From a virus, in the IMG/VR virus record IMGVR_UViG_3300034198_012379, positions 1-38,700 of that record: 38,700 bases of DNA. One strand, 5' to 3'. A program made the position numbers and the translations under genes. Below the pieces are notes generated by a model. That model worked only from the letters and a program-made list of their open reading frames with translations. It was not told the DNA's origin and searched no databases. Shown here piece after piece: positions 31,915 to 38,634 of this stretch (position 1 is the first letter of the stretch; each line of letters begins with the position of its first letter).

Positions 31915-33678
31915 TTAGAAGAATTCGGTAATGATGATCACTCCGGGGGCTCCATTGCCACCCGCACGAGCAGTGCTTCCACCGGCACTGAATGGGGCGG
32001 AACCACCGACCCCGTAATTGTTGCCTACGATGCCGTCCGCATTATCGGCTGGCGAACGACCACCCTCGAAGAAGGGGGCGCACCCGGGGAAGGACGGCAG
32101 GCCAATAGCACCGTTAATGATCGTGGACCGTGGCGTAGCGGCGCGACCGTTGAGAAGGATGTCGCCCAGGTTGCCAACTCCTGCGAGGGCTCCACCATTG
32201 ATGGTGTTGAAAGTGGTCACGTTCCCTGCGGCTCCAAGGGCTCCTCCGGTGGCCCGCACCACAGCAGTCGTGCCGCTCACCCCCTCGAAGAAGGTAGTAG
32301 CTCCACCCGCAGTCCCAGCAATCGCGCCAGCCGCACCACCAGAGCCACCGGCTCCGATGGTATACTTGTAGGTATGGGCAGGGTTGATGGGGATAAGTTT
32401 CTCAGCATAACCCCCTCCGCCGCCAGAACCACCGACCGCCGAACTGCCTGCACCGCTTGGGGCAGGAATCCCACCGGCACCACCTCCAGCCCCCCATACC
32501 CGCACAAGCAAAGCACGGACTCCAGCGGTAGGAGTGAACGTGGCATCGATGCCGGACGTGAGGACGAATTCTGATTTGCGAAGCCACGGCAGCCCTACCA
32601 GCTTGTCGCCGGTCAGGGTTGCGGCAGCCACCTTGGGATTGGTAATGGCAAGGTCGGCGACCTTGCCATTATTGACAGCAAGGTCGTTAATCTTGCCGGT
32701 GGTGATGGCGAGGTCGGGGATCGAGTTGCTCGTGATATCGATGACCACCCAGGAACCGGCAGAGAGTGCGCTGCCGATGTAGACCGAGGCAAGCCGGGGG
32801 GATGCGATCAAGTCAACCTGCACTGCAAGCTGACCGATGAAGTCGGGCGTGGCTGCCGTCCTGGCTGCGGCATTGGCAAAGACCCGGGCAGGGCGATCCC
32901 CGGCGATAAGCTTGGAAGCCGCCAGGGTAGCCTCTGCGACCTTGGCACCAGTCACGCAGAGCTCGGCCAGCTTGCCGTTCGTGATGGCAAGCTCAGGGAT
33001 CGAGTTGGTCGTGATGTTGATCACGGACCAAGACCCGGCAGTGCCCGCCGTAGCGACGTAGAGGGAGGCAAGCCGGGGAGATGCGATCAGGTCGAGTTGG
33101 ACCCCGAGTTGACCAACGAAGTCCGGGACGGAGGCTGCCCTGCCTGCGGCATCGGCAAACGTCTTGAGCGGACGATCCACCACCGCACCGTCGAGATTGA
33201 GGAGTTCGATCAGGGCGTCGATGGTGAGCATCGACGTTGTCCCGTTTCCGCTCGTGCCAACAACGGCAGGGACCGTGCCGAGAGCTAGAGGCGTCTGGGC
33301 TGCGGTTCCCGGCGCATAGCGGACGGCGATGTCGAGCAGGGCAGAGAGTTGCTGGGCGATGTAGGTCAGCCGGTCGAGAGACTTCTCGATCTCCTCAGGA
33401 GGCATAGGCCCGCCCTGCGTCAGGTCGAGAGGCTGAGTGTTCGGAACCAACCGATAACACAACAGCGATCCCGACGATGGACCGGCTGCCATCATGGTGA
33501 TGCTGCCGGTCGACCCGTTGCCACCGGTGACGGTGTAGTGGGTGTTTCGCGTCTGCAACGCGCCGCCTACCGTGACCACTAGGTCGCTCGGGTCGTAGAA
33601 CGCGAACGGAATGTTCACCGATTGCAACGGAGCATTCAGGGTGACCGAGACCTGGGTGGTAGTGCTGGAGACCGACAT
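31915..33678 (-). CDS. Tail fibre with duplicated module and Gly-rich tip
   Basis: This 587-residue protein begins with a T7 gp17-like attachment region (VNIPFAFYDPSDLVVTVGG, about residues 21-39) and a helix (EEIEKSLDRLTYIAQQLSAL). Two copies of a 69-residue module follow at residues 168-236 and 261-329, sharing GQL-VQ-DLIASPRLAS-Y and AGSW-VI-IT-NSIP-LAIT. The C-terminal 200 residues are very Gly-rich (VWGAGGGAGG, GSGGGGGYAEKL), a pattern seen in adhesin tips where Gly-rich loops bind receptors. It is the first gene of the leftward late block. Confidence 0.8.
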   Translation of the reverse strand: MSVSSTTTQVSVTLNAPLQSVNIPFAFYDPSDLVVTVGGALQTRNTHYTVTGGNGSTGSITMMAAGPSSGSLLCYRLVPNTQPLDLTQGGPMPPEEIEKSLDRLTYIAQQLSALLDIAVRYAPGTAAQTPLALGTVPAVVGTSGNGTTSMLTIDALIELLNLDGAVVDRPLKTFADAAGRAASVPDFVGQLGVQLDLIASPRLASLYVATAGTAGSWSVINITTNSIPELAITNGKLAELCVTGAKVAEATLAASKLIAGDRPARVFANAAARTAATPDFIGQLAVQVDLIASPRLASVYIGSALSAGSWVVIDITSNSIPDLAITTGKINDLAVNNGKVADLAITNPKVAAATLTGDKLVGLPWLRKSEFVLTSGIDATFTPTAGVRALLVRVWGAGGGAGGIPAPSGAGSSAVGGSGGGGGYAEKLIPINPAHTYKYTIGAGGSGGAAGAIAGTAGGATTFFEGVSGTTAVVRATGGALGAAGNVTTFNTINGGALAGVGNLGDILLNGRAATPRSTIINGAIGLPSFPGCAPFFEGGRSPADNADGIVGNNYGVGGSAPFSAGGSTARAGGNGAPGVIIITEFF

Positions 33679-34090
33679 CGTGTGATAACAGTTCTACCGG
33701 TTGCCGAGATATCAACTTCGGCTGCGATTTTTTTTCGCGTGTGCGGTTCGCGCAGCGAACTTCTTTTCGTTCCGTTACGTTACGTTTCTTTACGCATAAG
33801 CTATCCCATAGGCAGTCCCTATGGGAGTGCCTATAGGAGTCCTATCGATTTACCCCGTAGGATTTGAAATCGATGCTCGGAGGTGTTCGAGTGCATACAT
33901 CGAGATCCCGTGTAGCCGAACGCATTCACCGAACCTTCTTGAATGGTGCCATATGGGTGTTCCGTCATGTGCCATATGGGTGTAGGATGGCTATGCCTAT
34001 GGGAGTCCTATTAGGAGTCCTATACTCTCGGAGCCTACTCACGGCACCCGCTTGCGGCTCGCCACCGGTGTGCTAGGTGTGCAATCAATT
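33679..34090. repeat. Repeat-dense gene-free region; origin or control region candidate
   Basis: No gene is supported here. It holds a hairpin GTTCGC-gca-GCGAAC (33746-33760), an inverted repeat CCCATAGG (33805-33812) / CCTATGGG (33818-33825), palindrome CCTATAGG (33830-33837), inverted repeat ATCGATTT / AAATCGAT (33845-33852 / 33868-33875), and a second cluster CCTATGGG (33996-34003), CCTATTAGG (34007-34015), CCTATA (34019-34024). A perfect 15-base direct repeat GTGCCATATGGGTGT occurs at 33946-33960 and 33969-33983. The 15-mer at 33852-33866 is shared with the attP region. Short open frames here are low-complexity. Confidence 0.55.
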
Positions 34091-34324
34091 ATGAAACAGG
34101 CACCAGAAATCGAGATGTCACCCAATGCACGCACCCTGCTGGATGCTATGTTGGCTCACTCTAAATCGTCACCCAGGAACGGGGTGACGATCCGAGCCAA
34201 CACCATCGATCTGCGCCAGATCTCTGGCGTCCCCCATAAGTTGATCCCAGATCTCCTGGGGGAACTCCGGGGGCGGAATCTGATCGCCCGCAAAGCCTAC
34301 GGATACTGGCGGATCCTCGCCTAA
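34091..34324 (+). CDS. Small winged-helix-like DNA-binding protein
   Basis: The ATG at 34091 gives 77 residues; a TTG at 34052 would add 13 unconvincing ones. The pattern MSPNARTLLDAMLAHSKSSP, then TIDLRQISGVPHKLIPDLLG and a final strand ARKAYGYWRIL, fits a winged helix. It reads rightward, out of the repeat-rich region, and its end overlaps the small terminase end by 4 bases. It may regulate the repeat region or replication. Confidence 0.55.
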   Translation: MKQAPEIEMSPNARTLLDAMLAHSKSSPRNGVTIRANTIDLRQISGVPHKLIPDLLGELRGRNLIARKAYGYWRILA

Positions 34325-34845
34325 TCCCCTCCCCCGTCAGCATCCGGGGGCCTATCCTTGGGCACGAACTTCGTTGTGTCCGGTAGTGCCAGGATAGCGG
34401 CAGCCGACTCCAGATCCTTGCCGTCCGCCTTCTTCTCGGGTTGATCCCACCCTTCGCACTTCATGATCCAGGCCCCGGCGGCAATCTTGTCCTTGTCCTT
34501 CGCCTCCGGGTTGAATGCGATCCCCTCGAACATCTGCATAAGTTCATCCCTTCCGCGAAGCGCGTCAGACCTCCTCGGTGGCACGACAAAGACCTCAGAC
34601 TCTGGCGTCTCTTGGAAGACCTCGATGACAGTGGCACCACCGGCTGCCTGAAGTGCTTCACGGTAGTCTCTGGCCCCCTGACTTGCCCATGTCCTGGCTG
34701 CCTTGGCGTAGGTGTCGGTCTTGATGTCAGCCCTGCTCATGCCCTTGGCACTGACATAGGCATCAATCCGAGTCATGCCGCTGAGACATAGGTCCACGAA
34801 CCGGACGACCCATGCCTTGGGCTGCTTTCCCTTGAGAGGTGTCAT
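34321..34845 (-). CDS. terS: Probable terminase small subunit
   Basis: The ATG at 34845 gives 174 residues; the longer frame to 34944 runs through inverted repeats and is rejected. The N-terminus (QPKAWVVRFVDLCLSGMTRI then DAYVSAKGMS) has the helix-turn-helix layout of TerS proteins. The C-terminal half, DKIAAGAWIMKCEGWDQPEK, resembles their oligomerisation end. TerS recognises phage DNA for packaging. Its start lies inside a perfect palindrome, so transcription is probably repressed there. Confidence 0.6.
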   Translation of the reverse strand: MTPLKGKQPKAWVVRFVDLCLSGMTRIDAYVSAKGMSRADIKTDTYAKAARTWASQGARDYREALQAAGGATVIEVFQETPESEVFVVPPRRSDALRGRDELMQMFEGIAFNPEAKDKDKIAAGAWIMKCEGWDQPEKKADGKDLESAAAILALPDTTKFVPKDRPPDADGGGD

Positions 34846-34930
34846 GCCATGACACTTGGCATCAAATGGCACTACTGCCAAGCACGTTTTGACATGATGG
34901 CAGGATAGTGCCATCGTGTCGCCATGACAC
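34839..34930. promoter_or_regulatory. Divergent control region with four dyads
   Basis: Between the leftward small terminase and the rightward membrane gene lie GTGTCATG-c-CATGACAC (34839-34855), CTTGGCA / TGCCAAG (34855-34861 / 34876-34882), GATGGCA / TGCCATC (34896-34902 / 34909-34915) and GTGTC / GACAC (34916-34920 / 34926-34930). The outer two share GTGTC/GACAC ends and the inner two share a TGGCA core. Both start codons lie within or beside the dyads. Confidence 0.6.
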
Positions 34931-35520
34931 CCTCCCAAGGGCACACTCAGACCATCCTCAAGGTCATGCTCCTGACAGTAGCACTCGCGACATTCACGAT
35001 CTCCGCCGGGTCACTGACGGCACTGGCAGAAGCCAAGGCTATGTCATTCCCCTGGTTGGTCCCTGTCATGGTTGACCTAGCGATCATGTCGGTCTCGGTG
35101 GCTGCCTTCTCTGCGGCATGCCGTGGATGTCCGAACCGTGGCCTGCTCTGGCTGACCTGGGGATTCACCGCTCTGTCCGTGACGCTCAACGTCTGCCATG
35201 TCGCAACGTCAGACCCTGACTATGTCGCCTGCGGTCTGCATGCTCTGCCACCCATCGTGACCACGGCAGTCTTCGAGGTCATGCTCAATGACATGCATCA
35301 GGCCAGGAGTGTGGCACTGGTCGAGGCACCCGCAGTGACACCGCAGCCACCGGCACCGACAGAGGAGATCGTGACACCGAGGATGTCAGCAGTCAGAAGA
35401 GCGGCACGCAGTGTGCCGAGTCAGAAACGCACCAAGGCAGAGATGGCACGAGAGGAAGGTATCGGAGTGCGTCAGTGGTATCGACGTCAGAAGATGGCTT
35501 CGGGATCGGTGTCCCAGTAG
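34924..35520 (+). CDS. DUF2637-like four-helix membrane protein
   Basis: This 198-residue protein has four hydrophobic segments at about residues 10-35, 44-68, 77-98 and 105-125. The layout TISAGSLTALAEA, PWLVPVMVDLAIMSV, WLTWGFTALSVTLNVCHVA and ALPPIVTTAVFEV matches DUF2637, a membrane family best known from actinobacterial plasmids and phages. The cytosolic tail ends KAEMAREEGIGVRQWYRRQK, which looks like a helix-turn-helix recognition segment. The gene is nearly leaderless, its ATG following a GTGTC/GACAC dyad. Its end overlaps the HNH gene by 34 bases on opposite strands. Confidence 0.6.
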   Translation: MTPSQGHTQTILKVMLLTVALATFTISAGSLTALAEAKAMSFPWLVPVMVDLAIMSVSVAAFSAACRGCPNRGLLWLTWGFTALSVTLNVCHVATSDPDYVACGLHALPPIVTTAVFEVMLNDMHQARSVALVEAPAVTPQPPAPTEEIVTPRMSAVRRAARSVPSQKRTKAEMAREEGIGVRQWYRRQKMASGSVSQ

Positions 35521-35906
35521 GACTCAGTGTGACGTGCCCTGGCTTCGTCCCAGGCATCCTCCCATGGCTGCATGACTCGCCCACGCTCTGTCACTGCCTT
35601 GGCGAGGTTCTCTGCCGCTGTCACCACCCTGACATTGTCCGGCACATAGCCACGGGTGGCATCGATCCGGTCGAGGTGAAGGTCATCGACTGACCTCCCT
35701 CTGCCTGTGACATAGCCGGTGGACTCTGACAGGGCAGAGAAGAACTCCCATGGCAGAGCGAACTGGATGCCCCTTCTGCGGGCCCTGTCCTTGATCTGGT
35801 TGTAGGCAGTCAGAATCGGGTTCGCTGCCCTCTGGGCTGCCCTCCTGCATCCAGGGCACCGTGTCCTGCCTTTCTGGGCGGCAGCACCACACTGACATAG
35901 CCTCAT
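35487..35906 (-). CDS. HNH-type endonuclease with N-terminal zinc ribbon
   Basis: This 139-residue protein starts with a cysteine cluster (CQCGAAAQKGRTRCPGC, residues 4-20), a likely zinc ribbon. A later block LHLDRIDATRGYVPDNVRVV and TAAENLAKA (about residues 76-105) is the HNH/homing-endonuclease-like core. HNH proteins next to terminase genes often assist DNA packaging, and this one lies 640 bases from TerS. It could equally be a free-standing homing nuclease. It is coupled to the next small gene (ATGA). Confidence 0.65.
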   Translation of the reverse strand: MRLCQCGAAAQKGRTRCPGCRRAAQRAANPILTAYNQIKDRARRRGIQFALPWEFFSALSESTGYVTGRGRSVDDLHLDRIDATRGYVPDNVRVVTAAENLAKAVTERGRVMQPWEDAWDEARARHTESYWDTDPEAIF

Positions 35907-36109
35907 GCCGGGATGGACAGAATCCTACGGTGGAGTGAATGAAGTGTGACGCGTGCCATATCGATAGCCAAGTCGATGTTCGCCTCGTGAGGCGTCTTGT
36001 CCTGCTGCTCCAGTAGCACCATCAAGTCAGCGGCATGGATTAGGTGAGGCAGTGCCTCGCGAAGGTGGTGGGCTGCCCTAGCCACTGCGTCTGTTGCGGG
36101 ATCATTCAT
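35903..36109 (-). CDS. Small helical protein, unknown
   Basis: This 68-residue protein is His/Leu/Ala-rich and helical (ARAAHHLREALPHLIHAADL). It overlaps both neighbours by ATGA junctions, which supports it as a gene. No family is recognised. Confidence 0.5.
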   Translation of the reverse strand: MNDPATDAVARAAHHLREALPHLIHAADLMVLLEQQDKTPHEANIDLAIDMARVTLHSLHRRILSIPA

Positions 36110-36339
36110 CGTTCGAAGTCGATCTCTCCACAGCAGTCACAGGTAAGGAATTCACCCAGGAGGTGGCACTGCGGTTCGTTGTAGCGCCGGTAATTCATGA
36201 CACCATCGCAGTCGCGATCTGGGCATCCATTGTTCTCCCCATCAAGGGAGTCAAGGACATCCTGAATGTGATCGATCTCGGACCCGGTGAACGGAGTAAG
36301 ATCTGGTGTTTCGGTGGACTGAATGAAGTGGGACAGCAT
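36106..36339 (-). CDS. Small Cys-rich protein, probable zinc ribbon
   Basis: The ATG at 36339 lies 5 bases after the upstream stop and gives 77 residues. The protein carries CPDRDCDG and FLTCDCCGEIDF cysteine pairs with an intervening QCHLL, a possible zinc ribbon. A longer frame to 36420 would overlap the upstream gene. Function unknown. Confidence 0.5.
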   Translation of the reverse strand: MLSHFIQSTETPDLTPFTGSEIDHIQDVLDSLDGENNGCPDRDCDGVMNYRRYNEPQCHLLGEFLTCDCCGEIDFER

Positions 36340-36344
36340 TGTAG

Positions 36345-36641
36345 TTATGAGTTGATCGTGATAGGGGATCCGATGGGGATCAAACAGAGGGTGTGACCGA
36401 TGACTGCATCCTCCAGCCAACCATCGCCGAAACGCGGCTCGACCGTGACGATATAGGGAACCCCGAGAGGGTTGGTCAGGTTGAGGGTGATGTCCTCAAG
36501 GGCAGGAACGTAGGCTTCGAACTGCCCGGTAGGACCACTGCCCCGGAGGAGGAATGCGCCGGTGTTGTCGTCATCAGGAGAGACGTGCAGTTCGAACGGA
36601 TCGGTGCCGTCCTGAGTGTAGTGGATTTCGTTGAGGGTCAT
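36345..36641 (-). CDS. Small beta-rich protein, unknown
   Basis: This 98-residue acidic protein is predicted as mostly beta, with FELHVSPDDDNTGAFLLRGS and PYIVTVEPRFGDGWLEDAVI. Its leader CCTATCACTACCATG is nearly the same as that of the gene at 38419-38598. The general composition resembles the protein at 38097-38414, but I see no clear shared motif. Function unknown. Confidence 0.5.
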   Translation of the reverse strand: MTLNEIHYTQDGTDPFELHVSPDDDNTGAFLLRGSGPTGQFEAYVPALEDITLNLTNPLGVPYIVTVEPRFGDGWLEDAVIGHTLCLIPIGSPITINS

Positions 36642-36674
36642 GGTAGTGATAGGGTGGGGGATTAGGATGGGAGA

Positions 36675-37217
36675 TCAGGCAACGTGGAGTTTGATCGCAT
36701 CGTTGATGGCAGCGATCAGGGCTGCCCGTGCATCGAGATCCTCGGGCAGGGTGATGACCAGGGACAAATCCGTCCCGGCATCGACGAACCTCGAATTGTA
36801 GCCCGCAGCCACGGTGCCATCGGGAACCTTGGTGCCCTCGGGGTAGCCCATGGCAGTGCGGATCTTGTTGACCCACTCGACCTGCCGGACCTTGGCCAGC
36901 TTTGCGTGGGCTGCGACCCGGGCATCATGCTCGGCGTTCGCCTTGGCGATGTCGGCACGCTGTCTGAGCAAAGCCTTGACCCACTTGTCGATGGTCTTCT
37001 TGGTCGCCTCGCTCAGATCGAGGTCACCGAGAGCAGTGCTTCCGTATGCATAGGAATAGCCTGCTTCCTTGAGGAACACAGAGCGGAACATCTTGGTCCT
37101 ATATTTTCTACCCCAGGCTGGGTTCGGGGAGGTGACCTCTGCGCTGTATCTCTCGGTGCGGAGGTTCAGCTTCGGGTGGGTGGCGTTGATCTGGTCGATG
37201 TATTCTTGGATGGTCAT
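36675..37217 (-). CDS. Hypothetical protein, 180 residues
   Basis: The protein has a mixed N-terminal part (RTERYSAEVTSPNPAWGRKY), a central charged helix (VKALLRQRADIAKANAEHDA) and a C-terminal helix ending AAINDAIKLHVA. No known motif is recognised. It is part of the small leftward gene run of 35.9-38.7 kb, probably an early accessory cluster. Confidence 0.55.
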   Translation of the reverse strand: MTIQEYIDQINATHPKLNLRTERYSAEVTSPNPAWGRKYRTKMFRSVFLKEAGYSYAYGSTALGDLDLSEATKKTIDKWVKALLRQRADIAKANAEHDARVAAHAKLAKVRQVEWVNKIRTAMGYPEGTKVPDGTVAAGYNSRFVDAGTDLSLVITLPEDLDARAALIAAINDAIKLHVA

Positions 37218-37247
37218 GGGATGTGGTAGTTGGTTGGTTCGGGAGAG

Positions 37248-37553
37248 TTACAGGGTCCGGCCCTCAAGGTCGAAGGTGACCCCGTTGTCGTAGTTGCGGA
37301 AGATCCGGGTGACCCGGCGGAAGGAGCAGCAGGAGAGTTCCCGGCGGAGCCTCTGCTCCGACTTGGCGAAGACGTTCTCCTCATCGATGAGGAGAACGTA
37401 GGCACCCCGTGATAAGGGGTTCAGCTTGTGCCCCTTACGAAGTTGCTTGGCAGCGTCGATCAGGGTGTCGATCTCCTCGGGGCGGAGCGTGCAGGGACGC
37501 TCCAGGGTGACGGTGAGGGAGTTGGGCTTGCCTGCGGTCGGTGTGATGGTCAT
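37248..37553 (-). CDS. Hypothetical protein, 101 residues
   Basis: The ATG at 37553 is preferred; an upstream ATG at 37619 would run the frame through operator cluster D. The protein contains LERPCTLRPEEIDTLIDAAK and a central LLIDEENVFAKSEQRLRREL. No family is recognised. Cluster D lies 39 bases upstream of the start, so this gene is the likely target of that control site. Confidence 0.5.
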   Translation of the reverse strand: MTITPTAGKPNSLTVTLERPCTLRPEEIDTLIDAAKQLRKGHKLNPLSRGAYVLLIDEENVFAKSEQRLRRELSCCSFRRVTRIFRNYDNGVTFDLEGRTL

Positions 37554-37591
37554 GGTCGCTGGAGCGGGTGGGTCTCGGTTGTAGGACAATG

Positions 37592-37650
37592 ATCGCACAT
37601 TGTCGCACATCGTCCACAAATATTTAGAAGTTTCTGTAATTTATATAAAG
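37592..37650. promoter_or_regulatory. Operator cluster D with AT-rich promoter-like segment
   Basis: ATCGCAC at 37592-37598 and GTCGCAC at 37602-37608 are spaced by ten bases, then CGTCCACAAAT (37611-37621) and TTTCTGTAATTTATATA follow. The order and sequence match cluster A at the left edge. It is the only sizeable gap between leftward genes in this area and probably drives the gene at 37248-37553. Confidence 0.55.
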
Positions 37651-37684
37651 GGGCAGGGGATCGGACCCTGCCCTTGTGGTGGTG

Positions 37685-38068
37685 TCAGGCATGCTGCTGG
37701 CGGAGCTTCCGGTAATGTTCGGCGTAGACGTCCCGGTCTGCCCACCGGCTCTGGTAATCCCTGATCACGGCACTGATAATCCCCTCTGTCTCGGGCCTTG
37801 CCCTCAGTGTCCCGTAGTCGCAGATGATCTCCTCTGCGGTGTTGCCCAGGACGATGTAGAGGGTGCCCATGCGGGCACCGGCTGCGTCGTAGAGGTAGAC
37901 CCAGGACTCATCGACCGAGGTGATGACATCGACTGCCTCCGCGATGGTCTTTGTGACGATCTCCTCGCCTCCGTCATCCACCTCGTGGCATCGGACGCCG
38001 ACAGCATTGAATGCCAGGAGGAGTGATCGGACACAGGATGCCCACGGTGATGTGTTCTTCTTGCTCAT
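37685..38068 (-). CDS. Hypothetical protein, 127 residues
   Basis: The protein holds a compact alpha-beta segment, SWVYLYDAAGARMGTLYIVL and EEIICDYG, and a C-terminal helix with RDYQSRWADRDVYAEHYRKL. No known motif is recognised. It is the last gene before operator cluster D in the leftward direction. Confidence 0.55.
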   Translation of the reverse strand: MSKKNTSPWASCVRSLLLAFNAVGVRCHEVDDGGEEIVTKTIAEAVDVITSVDESWVYLYDAAGARMGTLYIVLGNTAEEIICDYGTLRARPETEGIISAVIRDYQSRWADRDVYAEHYRKLRQQHA

Positions 38069-38096
38069 GATGTAGCTTAGTATTTTGGTTTGGATC

Positions 38097-38414
38097 TCAG
38101 ATCTTGGGAGTGCGGAGATGGATGACCTCGGTGGCCCGACTGACCTTGAGGTGGAGCGTGTTCGTCCACACCCCCCAGAAGATCGACCGGTATGCCTCGA
38201 TGATGAACGGGCTATCGTGGGTCACGCTGAGATTGCGGACGACGCACTGATTGCCCCTGGTGGGGGTGTGGCGGATCTCGACCGGCAGGGTGTCCGGCGC
38301 GGAGATGGTGACGATGTAGTCGTCGCCTTCCTCGGCAGACCTGACGGTGACCTCGAACTCCTCACCAGGGACGGTGTGTGAGTAGCGGATGCTGGTGTCG
38401 GTGATGGTGTTCAT
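38097..38414 (-). CDS. Small beta-rich protein, unknown
   Basis: The ATG at 38414 gives 105 residues; a longer frame to 38447 would overlap the upstream gene. The protein is beta-rich (EEFEVTVRSAEEGDDYIVTI, PVEIRHTPTRGNQCVVRNLS). Function unknown. Confidence 0.5.
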   Translation of the reverse strand: MNTITDTSIRYSHTVPGEEFEVTVRSAEEGDDYIVTISAPDTLPVEIRHTPTRGNQCVVRNLSVTHDSPFIIEAYRSIFWGVWTNTLHLKVSRATEVIHLRTPKI

Positions 38415-38418
38415 GGAT

Positions 38419-38598
38419 TCAGTTGGAGGACTGTTGTTGATGGGCAAGTTCGAGGATCAGGCCGCGCCCCGTGAAGAAGCCCAGGCGACCGAGGCTGCCG
38501 TCCGGCTCGATGCAGAAGACCTCGCTGGTCAGGAGGTTGACGGTGAAGTCGAACCCGAATAGGCTGACCCGGACATCGTGGGGAGAATCGCTTTTCAT
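38419..38598 (-). CDS. Small protein, unknown (59 residues)
   Basis: The protein begins MKSDSPHDVRVSLFGFDFTV and contains EPDGSLGRLGFFTGRGLILE. It is supported by tight packing (4 bases to the next ATG) and a leader CCTACCACTACCATG shared with the gene at 36345-36641. Function unknown. Confidence 0.45.
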   Translation of the reverse strand: MKSDSPHDVRVSLFGFDFTVNLLTSEVFCIEPDGSLGRLGFFTGRGLILELAHQQQSSN

Positions 38599-38634
38599 GG
38601 TAGTGGTAGGGTGAGAGGGTGGGGGACTCAGGTC

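Noticed and set aside
33622-34076. Short plus strand genes of 81 and 70 residues between tail fibre and winged-helix gene
   Set aside because: The frames are made of the palindromic repeats (PIGSPYGSAY-type strings) and have no plausible start context. The stretch is better explained as repeat DNA.
34846-34944. N-terminal extension of the small terminase
   Set aside because: The bases form several inverted repeats in a divergent control region, and the 33 extra residues have no family likeness.
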